From Metellina segmentata (lineage: Eukaryota > Arthropoda > Arachnida > Araneae > Tetragnathidae): a stretch of 64,000 nucleotides of DNA. The stretch's first letter is position 1. The number at the start of each line of letters is the position of its first letter. This document shows positions 11,127-22,048 of this stretch, piece after piece. A program made the translations under genes and the position numbers. Location: NCBI GenBank assembly GCA_947359465.1, contig OX375872.1, forward strand, positions 139,829,432 through 139,893,431, in the 5' to 3' direction. A model generated the notes under the pieces. The model did no database searches. It saw only the letters and a list, made by a program, of their open reading frames with translations, and was not told the origin of the DNA.

Positions 11127-12854
11127 CCGTATATTTCCGAATATAAGCCGATCCGTGTATAAGCCGAGGGTGCGTTTTTCTTCCCAAATTTACCCAAAAT
11201 TCAAAACCTGTAAATAAGCAAAAAAAAAAATGATTTTTTTTTTGTGACGTTCAAATATAAAGCCATGAGGGTGTAAATGTCGCCTAGTAGTTATAACGGG
11301 TGGAAAATTTTCCAATCAAATCGCTGTAAAGTAAAACGCCACTCGCCAACGATGATAGTTTTAACCTGCTAATGATTTTCCCCAGTGTCCAGACGGTCCA
11401 GCTCCTGATATCCGACGCCGACCAACCGGTATAGTGGTTAAGGTGTTAGCCTCTAGATCGGAAGGTTCCTGGTTCGAATCCGGGTACGGGCATGGATGTT
11501 TGTAAGCGTATGGTGTAGAGGCGGCTGGTGCACCTTAAATCTGTCGTGGCCGAAAGTCCTCACGTTGGGTTGGCGTGGAAGTTTGGAGAGTGGGGTGCCA
11601 GCTCAGGTGTTGCTTCGTCATCTGACCGTGGTTCAAAATTACGAGGTGTTGTCCTCGGATCTTTCCCGCAAGGGACTGATCCCGGACCGTCGTCAATAGC
11701 CCGTTGTGTTGCTCTAGTACGACGTTAACGAAAATTACCATTACCTGATATCCGACCTCTGACGGGGTGATTGACAGGTGATGATATACGTGACATTAGG
11801 ATTCAAAAAGGGGAGGGGATTCATTGTGGCTCTTAAAAGAAACTCGGGTAGGGTCTAAATGAGATTGAACTCTCCAACTGGTCGCCACGATTTAACTTGG
11901 CAGTAAAGATGTGCAATGACGAGCGTACTCAGCTTTAAGCCGCAGGTTTCACTGCGAGATTGTCTATTCGCCAACTTTCCACGCTATTACAAAGGTGACC
12001 GCTTATGATCTACCCCAGTGTCCCGCACCTGATGCCGGACCTCTGACTGGGTGATTGACAGATGATCAGTTCAACAATTTACAAGGGGAGCGGCTGGGGC
12101 TTGGAAATAGTTTTTATCAGTGCCACTTTCTTCGCCGTGCTGCCTAAAACATGTGCGGAACATAAAATTTCAAAAGGGGGAGCGAGCTCATTGACCATTG
12201 GCAGCGAGGACGATTTTGTGTATGAAGAACATGTAAATTCTTGTATGGAAAGCGCATTGGAACTGATGATAATACGCATCCAGACATCCCAATGAGTGAA
12301 GCCGAATTTTCCGAACTATTCGGAAACTCGGATTCAGACACGGAATTCGAAGGATTTATCTGACTTATTTTTCTCTTTTTGCTTAAAGGCTGCATTCAAA
12401 ACGAAAGTTAAAAGATTTAAAAAATTGGAACAGATGTTGGAGTCTACGTTTCGACTTCGAAACTACCTACGTTTCGAGTTGGATGACACGAAGTAAAAAA
12501 AGTTGCGTTGCTTTCCCAACACTCGTTGGTGTTGCTATAAAAATCTTTAGTATCTCTTAAGGAATTTGAAAATTTCGCCAAGTTGCTGCCACCGGACGGA
12601 GATCCAAATCCAACAGCTGTATCAAAAATTGTCCCCTTTCCAATTGTTATTTTTACGTGACAAATAATTACGGTATTCTATTATTATTTTGTGTGCTATA
12701 TTTGGCGATATTTAGCGATTTATCGCTTGCACCCGGCTAACGGAAAACTACCTTCGTGTTTTGCGAAATTAGCGGATCCGTATATAAGCCGACCCTCCCA
12801 CTTTAGCTTTAGAAAAAGTTCCAAAAATTCTCGGCTTATACACGGAAATATACA
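11127..12854 (+). mobile_element. Pogo/Tigger-like DNA transposon with nested SINE (candidate)
   Basis: Inverted ends: ccgtatatttccgaatataa with gccga following on the left, and cggcttatacacggaaatat on the right, between TA dinucleotides. A second tataagccga copy lies inside each end. The interior near 12,150-12,360 reads GSEDDFVYEEHV in one frame and MSEAEFSELFGNSDSDTEFE in another, resembling the acidic C-terminal tail of pogo-type transposases. Removing the SINE at 11,424-11,745 leaves about 1.4 kb. Family placement rests on end sequence and the acidic tail. Confidence 0.6.
11424..11745 (+). mobile_element. SINE, type I head, full length, plus strand
   Basis: The best complete type I copy. 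The A box lies in tatagtggttaaggtgttag and the B box in ggttcgaatccgg about 40 bp downstream, as in a tRNA promoter. Then follow the linker (gtaagcgtatggtgtagagg), the shared body (ggtgcaccttaaatctgtcg, gtgccagctcaggtgttgct, tgaccgtggttcaaaattac) and the tail (gatcccggaccgtcgtcaat, gttgctctagtacgacgtta). It lies inside the pogo-like element, so it is the younger insertion. Confidence 0.93.
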
Positions 12855-13803
12855 TAAATCCACGACAAAAGTGAATTTTTTATTCACTTGTGATTTTTTT
12901 TTTTGTGTTTAACTTAGAATATGTTTTTAGAAGAGAACCAACTAGGGAAATGTTAATATGTATTTATCACAGCAAAATCTGATTAATTTTGTCCAAATGT
13001 TATAGTTCATGAAGTTCTAGTGACTATTTTTCTATTCTTTTTAATTTAATGATAATCTGAAATTCTGAATGTATGTGCATTCTTACCAAAGATGTTTTTT
13101 ATTTCAGTAATTGTAATATATGTTGTCACTGATTTATTGTATTTTGCTTCACAAATTTTAAAAACAGAAGGTTCGGATGAACGTGGGGTTTGAATTCGAA
13201 GTGTTTTAATGTAATTCAAGGCTATCCTTAAATAATTTTTGCTAAACCAAACAATGTGTTTCTCATGCATGATACTATAAAAAAACATTGTTTAAACGAC
13301 TTTATTTGAAATGAAAGTGACTAACATTTGCTAGACCCAAAAGTTTTAATAATTTTATCAATGTTCTACGAAAAAAAGTATCAATATATCGTGTGATTTT
13401 TAACATAAAAATTCGAAAATTTCCCTGAGAATGTCTCCAGATGCTTCACCTTTTTATTGGTGTGCAGTTCATACTTCTCGGGACTGAACTCCTCCCCCCT
13501 CAGACATCAACCCTAGTCACGCCTATGCTTCTGAAGTACTACAAGGATTCGCGAAAAGGAATTCACGATACTACACTCGTCAATGAATAGAGATTTTTGG
13601 TGGGAAATTTCCTTTTCGACATACATTTATATATTACTCATTAAGTTCTTCTAGTTTCACTTTGTAATCATGGTTTCTTAACTGCCTACATATTATTAGA
13701 AGTCTGAATTCCTTATGGGTGAGAGGACATATTCTCTTTACAGATGTGTTTTGGCGAACCTTGTCCACAGCACATCTTCTGTAAAATGTTTCAGTTTTAA
13801 AAA
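12855..13803. other. Unassigned AT-rich region with an inverted copy of the cgtaacc motif
   Basis: No gene recognised; an 80-codon minus frame at 13,046-13,288 has no known motif. At 13,490-13,526 a C-rich run is followed by ccctagtcacgcctatg, the inverted form of the motif at 10,081 (cataggcgtaaccaggg). The two could be ends of one old element holding the Tc1-like and pogo-like insertions. Confidence 0.4.
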
Positions 13804-14116
13804 TGTTGCATACTTCCTTTAAGTGTTTATATTATGAGTGCTTTTAATCACGAATGTTTATACATTACTCTTCCCCGCATTTAGATTTATGATGTCATGT
13901 GTTTACCATTACTGTTTCTAGTAAATATATATTCTAATCAGTTACAACAGGCTGATGTAATCTTTTATAATAAGCAGTAATTGACCCAATTGGCTCTGAG
14001 TCATTACGCTGCTCGTTTCGTACTTATCCCTGTCTATTGTGATGTCTCTTTATAGTTATTAAATATCTTGTTGGACTTGTGGAAGTACACTCTTATTCCT
14101 TTATTACAAGACATAA
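13804..14116 (+). mobile_element. Solo LTR of the Gypsy family at 2.7 kb
   Basis: Same landmarks and order as 2,658-2,970: tgttgcatac start, atgatgtcatgtgt, ttataataagcagtaattga, a ttattaaatatcttgttgga word and a tattacaagacata end. No polypurine tract or coding remnant is attached, so it looks like a solo LTR left by recombination. Confidence 0.75.
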
Positions 14117-14560
14117 AAAATTAACAGTGCGAAAGCATTATTGCAGTTTAAAGGTAAGACAGATTTGATGTAATTATGTTAGAATTTAAATAATACTTTC
14201 GCGAAGTGACTCTTTTTTACTAAAAAAAATTCAATAGAAACGTTAATGTGAAAAGTATAAGTTATTTTTCCTCTTGTTGACATTACAACAGTGATGTTTC
14301 TACCAACACTGATGAATGATTTCATGTCTTAATCTCATCATAAATACTACAGTTGCGTGTAGTTATTCACAAGTATATAGATAATACACTTATTAAAAAA
14401 TTGTGAGCACTCATAGACGACAGAGTCAGAATCGAGAGAATTTTTACCGATGTGCTTCAAGCAAATCAAGTTTCGAAAAAATCGACGTTTTAATTTCTAA
14501 TTTAAATGTATTGTAAATTTTAAAATTCACCATAAAAACATCTGGTAAATATTGTATAAA
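14117..14560. other. Unassigned AT-rich stretch
   Basis: Nothing recognisable. Confidence 0.4.
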
Positions 14561-15275
14561 CTAAGGGGCTCCACACCCTGTTCGCGAACCCCCGGGGATT
14601 TCTACCCAATCCTATTTGGTTTGCTTCGCAAACAAACATTCTTTTCGCAATTGATTTCTTTTTTCTTTATTTTAACACTTGATGTTGACAGTTAATAAAA
14701 ATTGACGGAAATTTACCAATATTCCAAAATTTGTCTGACCAACTTTTGATCGCATCGAATTTATTTATTAACCCATTTCGAAAATAATTATACCGTAAGA
14801 AAGAGTATATTCTAAGGTTTTGTGCGATATTTTTAAATTAAAAACTAATAGTAATAAGCTATAGATATGACAGTTTACCAAAAAAATATCGAAAATGTAC
14901 CGGTTTTTCCCGAATTTCAAAAACATATTACCAGGAACCAAATTGAAATTTCTAAAATAGCTCGACGAGCTGCAAAAATTCACGTTTAGAAGCACTCTAA
15001 CAAATCACGACTGAAGACTGAAAATTTGTACGTCTTTTGCTCACACGCGTTTGAAATTTCGCTTTTTCACTTAGACACTTAATAAATCCTAAACTAACAG
15101 CCGCATCGGAAAAAAATCTTTTGTTTTTCGTGTTCACTGTACAATTTTGAACAAATCATGTTAATTTCGTAATTTCTGATCCGTACTTTCTCGGAAAATT
15201 GTCTAAGAATCGAGCAAAAAAAGCGAGTTTTGAATCCTGCGACGGCGGCTGCGGCAACATTTTTTATTATAGAGC
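14561..15275 (-). mobile_element. Helitron-like non-autonomous element, minus strand
   Basis: Read on the minus strand, the 5' part (15,090-15,275) matches the plus-strand copy at 32,410-32,580: gttgccgcagccgcc-like start, aaaactcgctttttt, gattcttagacaattttccg, gtacggatcagaaatta. The 3' part has ggtttgcgaag-type words and ends gtggagccccttag before T. That resembles a Helitron 3' hairpin ending in CTAG, with one change. The central segment differs between copies. Confidence 0.5.
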
Positions 15276-15299
15276 GATAAAAAAAAGTGTGATTTTTAA

Positions 15300-15430
15300 A
15301 AATCAAGTGGTTATTAATGAATATGTATTAATACAAGTAATTAATTTTTAATAATTAATATATATTAATCATAGTAATATAATTAATTATAAATAATTAA
15401 TATATGTTAGTTATATTAATATAATTAATT
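15300..15430. repeat. AT palindrome cluster
   Basis: Repeated attaattattaata/ttaattataaataattaata words form several overlapping inverted repeats made only of A and T. They may be low-complexity decay or the ends of an AT-rich MITE. Confidence 0.5.
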
Positions 15431-15431
15431 T

Positions 15432-15525
15432 AATCTTCCCCTTTTTACTGGGGTACAATCCAAACTTTTGGGGAGGACCAACCCGCCCCCATTCAGCAAC
15501 CCTAGTTACGCCTATGGTCCGGGAA
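15432..15525 (-). repeat. Inverted cgtaacc-motif repeat
   Basis: Ends caaccctagttacgcctatg after a run of cccgcccccattcagc, the reverse of the motif at 9,675 and 10,081. Same dispersed family as the copy at 13,490. Confidence 0.5.
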
Positions 15526-15905
15526 AAGGGGGTTGACTCTCATTCTGCACGAGGAGGGTCCATCGGGGCACCCACATCAACCAGCTAGCATTTATTAAAA
15601 TCTTAAAAATTTACAAAGTTTAAAGGCCCTCATGAAACACAGTCTCAAATGATGCAACGACAAGGCTTTCTGAAGCAAAAGATGGATGTCAGAGTTCAAC
15701 TCCGGCTTACATACGAGTGTATATCATCAGAATTCAACTACAATAAATGAAATGCACACGAAATTGAAGCGATACTAAAGTAAGAGGGTGGAAAAGGTGG
15801 TTTGTAAAAGAGACCACCAAAATACACATAGAAATTAGAATCAATACTAACATAGGAGAAAATGGCGGTTTATGAAAGACACCACCTATGACTTGGGAGA
15901 GGGGG
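15526..15905. other. Unassigned stretch
   Basis: A short duplicated phrase (gaaaggtggtttgtaaaagagaccacc-like, near 15,795 and 15,865) is the only structure seen. No gene. Confidence 0.4.
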
Positions 15906-15907
15906 GG

Positions 15908-15952
15908 GGAAGCGGTAGCTCAGTAGGAAGAGTGACGGATTGGCAACAGGTA
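15908..15952 (+). mobile_element. SINE type II tRNA head fragment
   Basis: gcggtagctcagtaggaaga followed by gtgacggattggcaac is a well-kept tRNA A-box region, the head of type II SINEs. It is cut off by the minus-strand SINE at 15,955. Confidence 0.65.
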
Positions 15953-15954
15953 GG

Positions 15955-16465
15955 CAGGTAGCTTATCAACGTCTCGTTGGAGCAACACAACTAGCGATGG
16001 TCAGGGACCAGCCCCGGAGGCAAAGATTCGAGGACAACGCATCGTAAATTTCAACCACGGTCAGATGACGATAACAACATCCACTCGAAACCAACCAATG
16101 ACCACAGTGTACAAAAGGATCTGGTGCACGTTAAATCTGTTGCGGTCTCAAATGTCCTCAAGTTGGCGTGGTGTGGAAGTTTGGAGTGTGGGGTTCCAAC
16201 TCAGGCGTTACATCATCTGATCATTTTTCAAAATTACGTGTGGTGTTGTCCTATGATATTTCCCTTCAGGTTCGATCCCGGTTCGTCGCTAATAGACCAT
16301 TGTGTTGCTCCAGTGCGACGTTAATTAAATTCTCGAAACCAAGCTTCCACACCACGCCAGCGTGAGACCCCGGCAGATTTAAAGTACACCAGCCTCTGTG
16401 TACACGACAATCTTTGGCTGCACCGAGTTTCTAACTCGTAACCCTATTTCCTTGCCCTTAACCTT
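15955..16465 (-). mobile_element. SINE, type II, minus strand, split by a younger SINE
   Basis: The tail and half of the body (tatcaacgtctcgttggagc to gatgacgataacaac) occupy 15,955-16,093. The rest (aagcttccacaccacgccag, gtacaccagcctctgtgtac, gagtttctaactcgtaaccc) resumes at 16,342. The two halves are separated by a plus-strand SINE and bounded by the repeated word ctcgaaacca. Confidence 0.85.
16094..16331 (+). mobile_element. 5'-truncated SINE with a 10-bp target duplication
   Basis: The identical word ctcgaaacca lies at 16,084-16,093 and 16,332-16,341 and brackets this copy exactly. The insert starts in the body (cagtgtacaaaaggatctgg) without a tRNA head and runs to the tail end (gacgttaattaaat). 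A 5' truncation with a direct flanking repeat is the signature of target-primed reverse transcription. Confidence 0.88.
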
Positions 16466-16479
16466 TTTTACTACGGGTA

Positions 16480-16742
16480 TAGGCACGATTCTTTCTTGGC
16501 GCGATTCTTATAACTTTAAAAATATAACTGCTGTACCGGCCGTAGTCTAAATTCTTTCTTGGCGCGATTCTTATAACTTTAAAAATATAACTGCTGTACC
16601 GGCCGTAGTCTAAATTCTTTCTTGGCGCGATTCTTATAACTTTAAAAATATAACTGCTGTACCGGCCGTAGTCTAAATTCTTTCTTGGCGCGATTCTTAT
16701 AACTTACAAGGTACAACTGCTGCTCTGGCCGTGGTCTAAAGG
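16480..16742 (+). repeat. 63-bp tandem repeat, 4 copies
   Basis: attctttcttggcgcgattc begins at 16,488, 16,551, 16,614 and 16,677, a strict 63-bp period. Each unit continues ttataactttaaaaatataa, ctgctgtaccggccgtag. The first three are almost identical and the last is diverged. The reverse complement forms the array at 18,390-18,925. Confidence 0.93.
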
Positions 16743-17175
16743 TTAAATGTTAAAATTCCAGAGAAAAATCTTGTTTTTCTACACTTTCTTGGTGGAAAAA
16801 ATTGTAAAAACCTATTACCTCTAGCAACGTGATGGAGGATAAGACACGAAGAATACTATTAGATGTAATTGCCAACAGGAAATGTTTTTCGGAACAAACT
16901 ATAATTTGAGATAGCACTGTTGATAAAACATACTAATTAGCTATATAATTATATTTAAATAAAATAACTAATGATTCGCTCATTCCGAATCTTTCACAAT
17001 GAAATGAGTTTAAGCACAAACCAATGATCTAAGCCAAAATTAAAAAAAAAAACATTTCTAGTGTATCAGTGTATGCGTACATCAACCCCCACATGGCACA
17101 TGACTCATGAGCCTTAAGTGGACACAGTACTCTTTCAACACTTTTTTGTTTTCATATTCACAACACAATGTATTA
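16743..17175. other. Unassigned spacer between arrays
   Basis: AT-rich; nothing recognised. Confidence 0.4.
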
Positions 17176-17507
17176 AAGTGCAATTCCTGACGCAGTGCGT
17201 CTGACACAGAACACTGCTACAATGAGATGTTACAGGTTCATTGGGGGTCAATTACATCATTCCTCAACCGATTTTTACACATGATAAATCATATTAAAGA
17301 AAACAAATAGTTCTTTAAAATGAGCTATAAAACATGAAAATCCGTTAAGTGATAAGAGTGCTGTGATATTTTTAAGTCGGGACCATTATGGAACTGTTTC
17401 CCACAATGCGTCAGCTACGGAAGCGCCAACTATGCGCCAGCCGTACTGCAATAGACGCACTGCGTCAGCCGCATGCGTCAGACGCACTATAGGAATTGCA
17501 CCTTTAG
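17176..17507. mobile_element. MITE, ~330 bp, with gcgtc-rich inverted ends
   Basis: The left end aaagtgcaattcctgacgca and the right end taggaattgcaccttt are inverted copies, each followed inward by gtgcgtctgac. The interior shows extra gcgtcag repeats on the right. I saw no clear target duplication, so the superfamily is open. Confidence 0.65.
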
Positions 17508-17558
17508 CGTACCGTATTCCAATACACATTAAATAAGATAATTTTTTGGTATTTTTTT

Positions 17559-17832
17559 CAGTTAACGTCCCACTGGAACGACACAACAGGCTATTGATGA
17601 CGTTTTGGGATAAATCCCGAAAGGGAAGATCCGATAACATCACGTAATTTTGGTGACGAGGCTGAGCTGGCACTCCACCCTATACACATTCCTACACCAA
17701 TGTGAGGACACTTGAGGCCACGATAGATTTAACGCGAACCAGCCCCCTTTGGTTGGACACGACAGTCTTCGGTACGATTCGAACTCGTAGCCCTCCGGCT
17801 GATAATTACCTTTTCTTCCGACCGGGCTCCCT
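17559..17832 (-). mobile_element. SINE, type II, minus strand
   Basis: Full minus copy: tail (gttaacgtcccactggaacg, aacaggctattgatgacg), body (gctgagctggcactccac, gaggccacgatagattta, gaaccagcccccttt) and head, with the inverted B box cgattcgaactcgtagccct and the inverted A-box region tccgaccgggctccctcgag. Confidence 0.85.
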
Positions 17833-17929
17833 CGAGGAGTTGAAAATAAAGTGTTATTTTATTGTGTTTTTAAAATTTTGTTAGAATTAAAAATGGCGTA
17901 AAACAAGAAGCATTTTCGAAGCTGAATGC

Positions 17930-18250
17930 TTTTTTATTTCCGAAAAGACAAAAATATTTTGCCGACGCAGAAGAAGATATGTGTTGTGTAGGGTGATGAT
18001 GCCGTTGACGATTTTACATGCCACAAGTGGTTCAGAAAGTTTGTTCACCTGGATCAGTTCTTTCGCCAGTAACCTCAGAACTTCTATGAGCGCGGGATGA
18101 TGCAGCTACCGGATAGATGGAGAAATGTCATAGAAACAGAACAGCACATGACACTATATTGATTCAGTGCAATTTTTAAATTTTTAGTAAATAAATAAGT
18201 TTTTCTTTTTAAAACAAAACCTGGACGAACTTTTGCATGACCCAATAGTA
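17930..18250 (+). pseudogene. Mariner transposase remnant (N- and C-terminal ends only)
   Basis: Near 17,990-18,070 the frame reads DDAVDDFTCHKWFRKFVHLD, the second helix-turn-helix region of mariner transposases (family pattern TCQKWF.RF). At about 18,075 it continues as FYERGMMQLPDRWRNVIETE, the family's C-terminus. The whole catalytic core between them is missing. A ctggacgaacttttgcatga word at 18,221-18,240 resembles a mariner terminal repeat. It lies between the two 63-bp arrays. Confidence 0.8.
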
Positions 18251-18389
18251 TCTCAAATCGCGGAAGATATCTAACGCGATGGTTCTGACGATTTCGGTAC
18301 GTGTACAATCCATTAGTATGTACTTTAGTTACCTTTTTCTTGTGATCAAAATCTAGTTTCAACGCTTCTTGTGACCAAGCTCATAACCT

Positions 18390-18925
18390 TTAAGCTACGG
18401 CCTGTATAGAGTTGTACTTGAAATTTGTAAAAATCGCGGGCGCCCAGAAAGAATAGACTATGGAGGGTATAGCAATTATACCTTGAAAGTTATTACAATC
18501 GCGCCAAGAAATAATTTAGACTACAGCCCGGTACAGCAGTTGTACTTTGAAAGCTATTAGAATTACACCGAAAAGAATTTAGACTACAGCCCGGTACAGC
18601 AGTTGTACTTTGAAAGCTATTAGAATTACACCGAAAAGAATTTAGACTACAGCCCGGTACAGCAGTTGTACTTTGAAAGCTATTAGAATTACACCGAAAA
18701 GAATTTAGACTACAGCCCGGTACAGCAGTTGTACTTTGAAAGCTATTAGAATTACACCAAAAGAATTTAGAATATGACCGGTACAGCAGTTGCACCTTGA
18801 AATTTACATGAATCGCGCCAAGAAATTATTTAGACTACGGCCCGTACAGCAGTAGTACCTTGAAAGTTATAAGAATCGAGCCAAGAAAGAATTGCGCTTG
18901 TAATATCTATAGCCGTAGTCAAAAT
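18390..18925 (-). repeat. 63-bp tandem repeat, about 8 copies, inverted relative to 16.5 kb
   Basis: tagactacagcccggtacag starts at 18,517, 18,580, 18,643 and 18,706, with diverged units before and after. The period is 63 bp and the central units are nearly identical. It is the reverse complement of the 16,480 array. Because 63 is a multiple of 3, a 100-codon minus frame (18,493-18,795) stays open with a 21-residue repeat. That frame is an artefact. Confidence 0.92.
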
Positions 18926-19177
18926 GTTAATAGGCATGTCCACACTCATGCGTTTGTGCTTGCGCTAAGCGCATGCGTCCCTTGAGTCGAGATATGCGCT
19001 CAGGTATGAGAATGCTGCCCAATGAGCATGCCCGAGATGAGTCAGAAGTAGCAGTATTTCACAGCGCGCAGTGTGGCGCAAGAAGTTCTATCAGCCTTAG
19101 ATTTCTGTGTGTTTCAACTTTCAATTTGTAGTGTTTTGGTGAACCGAAGTTGTGTTTGGTTTTCTTTTATTGTTATC

Positions 19178-19237
19178 ATGAATAACGAACAGACTTTTGA
19201 ATTTATAGAAGACTACAAGTCTTATGAGTGTTTATAG
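19178..19237 (+). pseudogene. MADF-domain protein start, Harbinger-associated
   Basis: Nineteen codons, MNNEQTFEFIEDYKSYECL, then a stop. FIE.....YECL is the opening helix of MADF/Myb-like DNA-binding proteins, the usual second gene of PIF/Harbinger elements, where it helps bring the transposase to the ends. The rest of the domain is not visible downstream, so the frame is broken. Confidence 0.6.
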
Positions 19238-20297
19238 AACATACCCACCTGTAAATCTATTACTTATTTCTAAAACCTTTTGTTTTATGTAATTATCCCT
19301 TTTTCTGGCGTTCTACTTAACCGAATTTTATGAGTGAGGTATCATTTTAAAGCTTATGATCTCAGCATTTGACGAATTGTACGTAGCAATTTTTTTCTCC
19401 TTAGGGCTTCGCCCTATTGGCGCTCAAAACTCTCACTTCGCCCGACTAGCAAACAAAGTTTCCATGATAATTTATAAGATGATTTTTATTTGACCAGCTG
19501 ATTACTTAAGGTATCTGCATACGTTCGGAGCAGTTTTTTTAAGTATGCTATGCAGAAGCAATTTAATAATATATTTATAATTATTTGTGTTCAAAATTAA
19601 TTTTGCACTATTAAAAATTAAAATAAAAAATATATATTTAACAAAAAGTGAAATTTTGTGTGTTAATTTGAAGTTTTTTTTCGAAATTTTGAAAAATGAC
19701 ACAGGGCGGGCATACAATTTAAATTAGCAGCAAAATAACATGATCAGAGTAAACTTCATGATGTTGTCTAGTGCTTCTACTAAAAGTAGAAAGATATTAA
19801 AAAAAATAAAGGTTTTATGACTCATTGAAAAATTGTTAAAGGATTTTGCAACATTGATATTCAAATGCAAGCTCATAAATAAGAAAAAAAATAAAGATAT
19901 TAATTTGATTCTAGTGCATGCACTAGCAAACACTATTTCGAATGTGCATAAAAAAATTTATAAATACACATCAATCACTTTTTTAGTTATCATTTCTGGA
20001 ATCCAATGTTTATGCCCAATGTAATTCTGAGAAAAATGCTTGTAAAAAAATCCAAGAGAGTAAAGATGACGCGAAATTCTTCAAACAAATAAGTGAATTT
20101 TATTAAAAAATTGTAGTGGCTAATTGATAGAAGCATAATTATTACTTGTTTTAACTTACTATAACAGATAAAAAGTAGAAATTATGGTAAAAATAGAATA
20201 TTCTTATTATTAGTTCCGGTTTCGTTATGCTACTTCCGGTATAATTAATGATTTCGTTCAAATTTTAAATTGACCTAACTTTTTTTCTATTAGTCAC

Positions 20298-21002
20298 TAG
20301 GCCTGGGCGATGTATCGATACATCGTGGGAAACCGGGTTGAGGTCGACATCGTCACATCGGTTTCACGAATTTCCCGATGACGATGTATCCTGATATATC
20401 GGTTTTTCCCGATGTCACACAGCCAATCCCAGAGTACTAATATCACGATTTCGATATTTTCAAAGGGCATGCGCGATATAGCGGTTTCTCCCGATGTCAC
20501 GCAGCCAATCCCAGAGCATCATCACTGTTTTCCGGTGTCACGATGTCTCTTGTTGCTCAGCGCCAACGATTTCGATGTTTTCTTTTTTTTTTATCTACTT
20601 GAGCATATATGGTGTGTGGAACACACTAGGCCTATCGGTGTGAGATCGACATTGCCACATCGCAATTTTCACGTTGAGTTGCCAAACCAGTATTTCATGG
20701 TTTTCCGGTGTCACGATGTTCGATGCATCGATGGTTCGATGTTTTCATAGCGCATGCTCGATACATCGTGAAAAACCGATGTCGACATCGCCACATTGGT
20801 TTCGCGATTTTCACGTTGAGTTGGATAATCAGTATCTCATGATTTCCGGTGTGAAATTTGGTGTCATTTTCGCGTCGATGATAGCGTGCTATTTTAGCAT
20901 CATCGGGGGATATTTAGGTTTAGATCGACAAAACGATTCCGATGTTTATTTATGTGCATGTGCGATTTTCCATCACGGTACTTAGATTTTCGATGCCGCG
21001 AT
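20298..21002. repeat. cgatgt/acatcg-rich block, likely hAT-derived
   Basis: Starts taggcctgggcgatgtatcg, a start I associate with hAT elements. It then carries many gacatcg, cgatgtcac and acatcggtt words in both orientations. Words from its left end recur inside (for example cactaggcctatcggtgtga near 20,623), so copies may have inserted or duplicated. The open frames over it arise from the repeats. Confidence 0.5.
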
Positions 21003-21689
21003 AAAAGGCTTACTAATGAGAATTTTTGTTTGATAGTTAATTTTGCGATTTCTGCGCTGATTTTTTTTGTAAGGAATAAGGCGACACATAAAGATTGAAA
21101 TTTAAAAGTTTCAAACAGCGAGAGAGCGAATAATTCTACTCACTTGCTGAATTTATCTAGGTAAGCTTTATATTACGTTTTTTAATTAGTTAATGTTTTT
21201 TTTTTTTTGCTTAAAAATACTTAAAAACAAAATAATTTTGCAAAATCTGCGAATTTTAAAGATGTTTTCATTTTTTTTAATTAATGAGGAATTTCTTAAA
21301 ATCATTTGTGTCTTGATGATGACATTCGTTTCCAGATTTTTTTTGTGTGAAATTGAAATTCAGTACAATTTAAAAACTTTAAAACAAAAATGATTTCGTA
21401 CATTTCAAGTTGAATTCCGAAAATCCTCTTTCGTTTCTTGATGTTACAATCAATCCGTTTGCATCCCTTTTTGTTGTGAACTTCTGTGGAAATATAGGTT
21501 ATATATGCCGTCATCATTACTAAGAGAAATCAAATGCCCCTTTATTTTTATTTATGTAGAAGTTTTTCTCTTTCTAAATAAGCTAATTTTTTAATCTACT
21601 TGATCATATATGGTGCGTGGTATGGAGATTATGCCTAAAATTGTTTTCTATAGCATTTTAACAAGATTTACAAATATATTACCTTGTGA

Positions 21690-22048
21690 TAAAGTCTTTT
21701 AGGGATCCAATTATTGCTTTAAGAACCTCAGGAACAATTACCGATATAGACTGTTTTGACACACTAAAAAGTTACATCAAGGATGAAAAGCTGTCACAGT
21801 TGCCAGAAACCTCAAAGTTATTGCTAATCTTACTTTTGCTGGAATTACTTTTCTAAACCGATTTTTCTATGAGATTTCTAACAGATTTTTCTATGAGTGG
21901 TCTAACCACTAAGAGTGTTAAAAATGTCTCTAGACATCCTCGTAAAGTTTTTAAACAACACACTTTCATCGCTTTCTAAATCTTTTAAAATACAAAATTT
22001 ACGAGTTTTGAAGTACTCTTTCATCCAAATCGCTCGCCTTGACTTCAT
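21690..22048 (-). pseudogene. HARBI1-like Harbinger transposase, N-terminal remnant
   Basis: From the ATG at 22,048 the minus strand reads MKSRRAIWMKEYFKTRKF, then FKNFTRMSRDIFNTL. After stops and frame changes it continues AKVRLAITLRFLATVTAFHP. F.NF.RMS...F..L and RLA.TLRFLATG..F are N-terminal landmarks of the Harbinger DDE transposase. No catalytic triad remains. Confidence 0.75.

Noticed and set aside
11424..11520. tRNA gene
   Set aside because: Has A and B boxes but no tRNA fold or acceptor stem and is joined to the SINE body; it is a SINE head. The same holds for the other head sequences.
18493..18795. 100-codon frame with a 21-residue repeat
   Set aside because: Produced by the 63-bp tandem repeat, whose length is a multiple of three.
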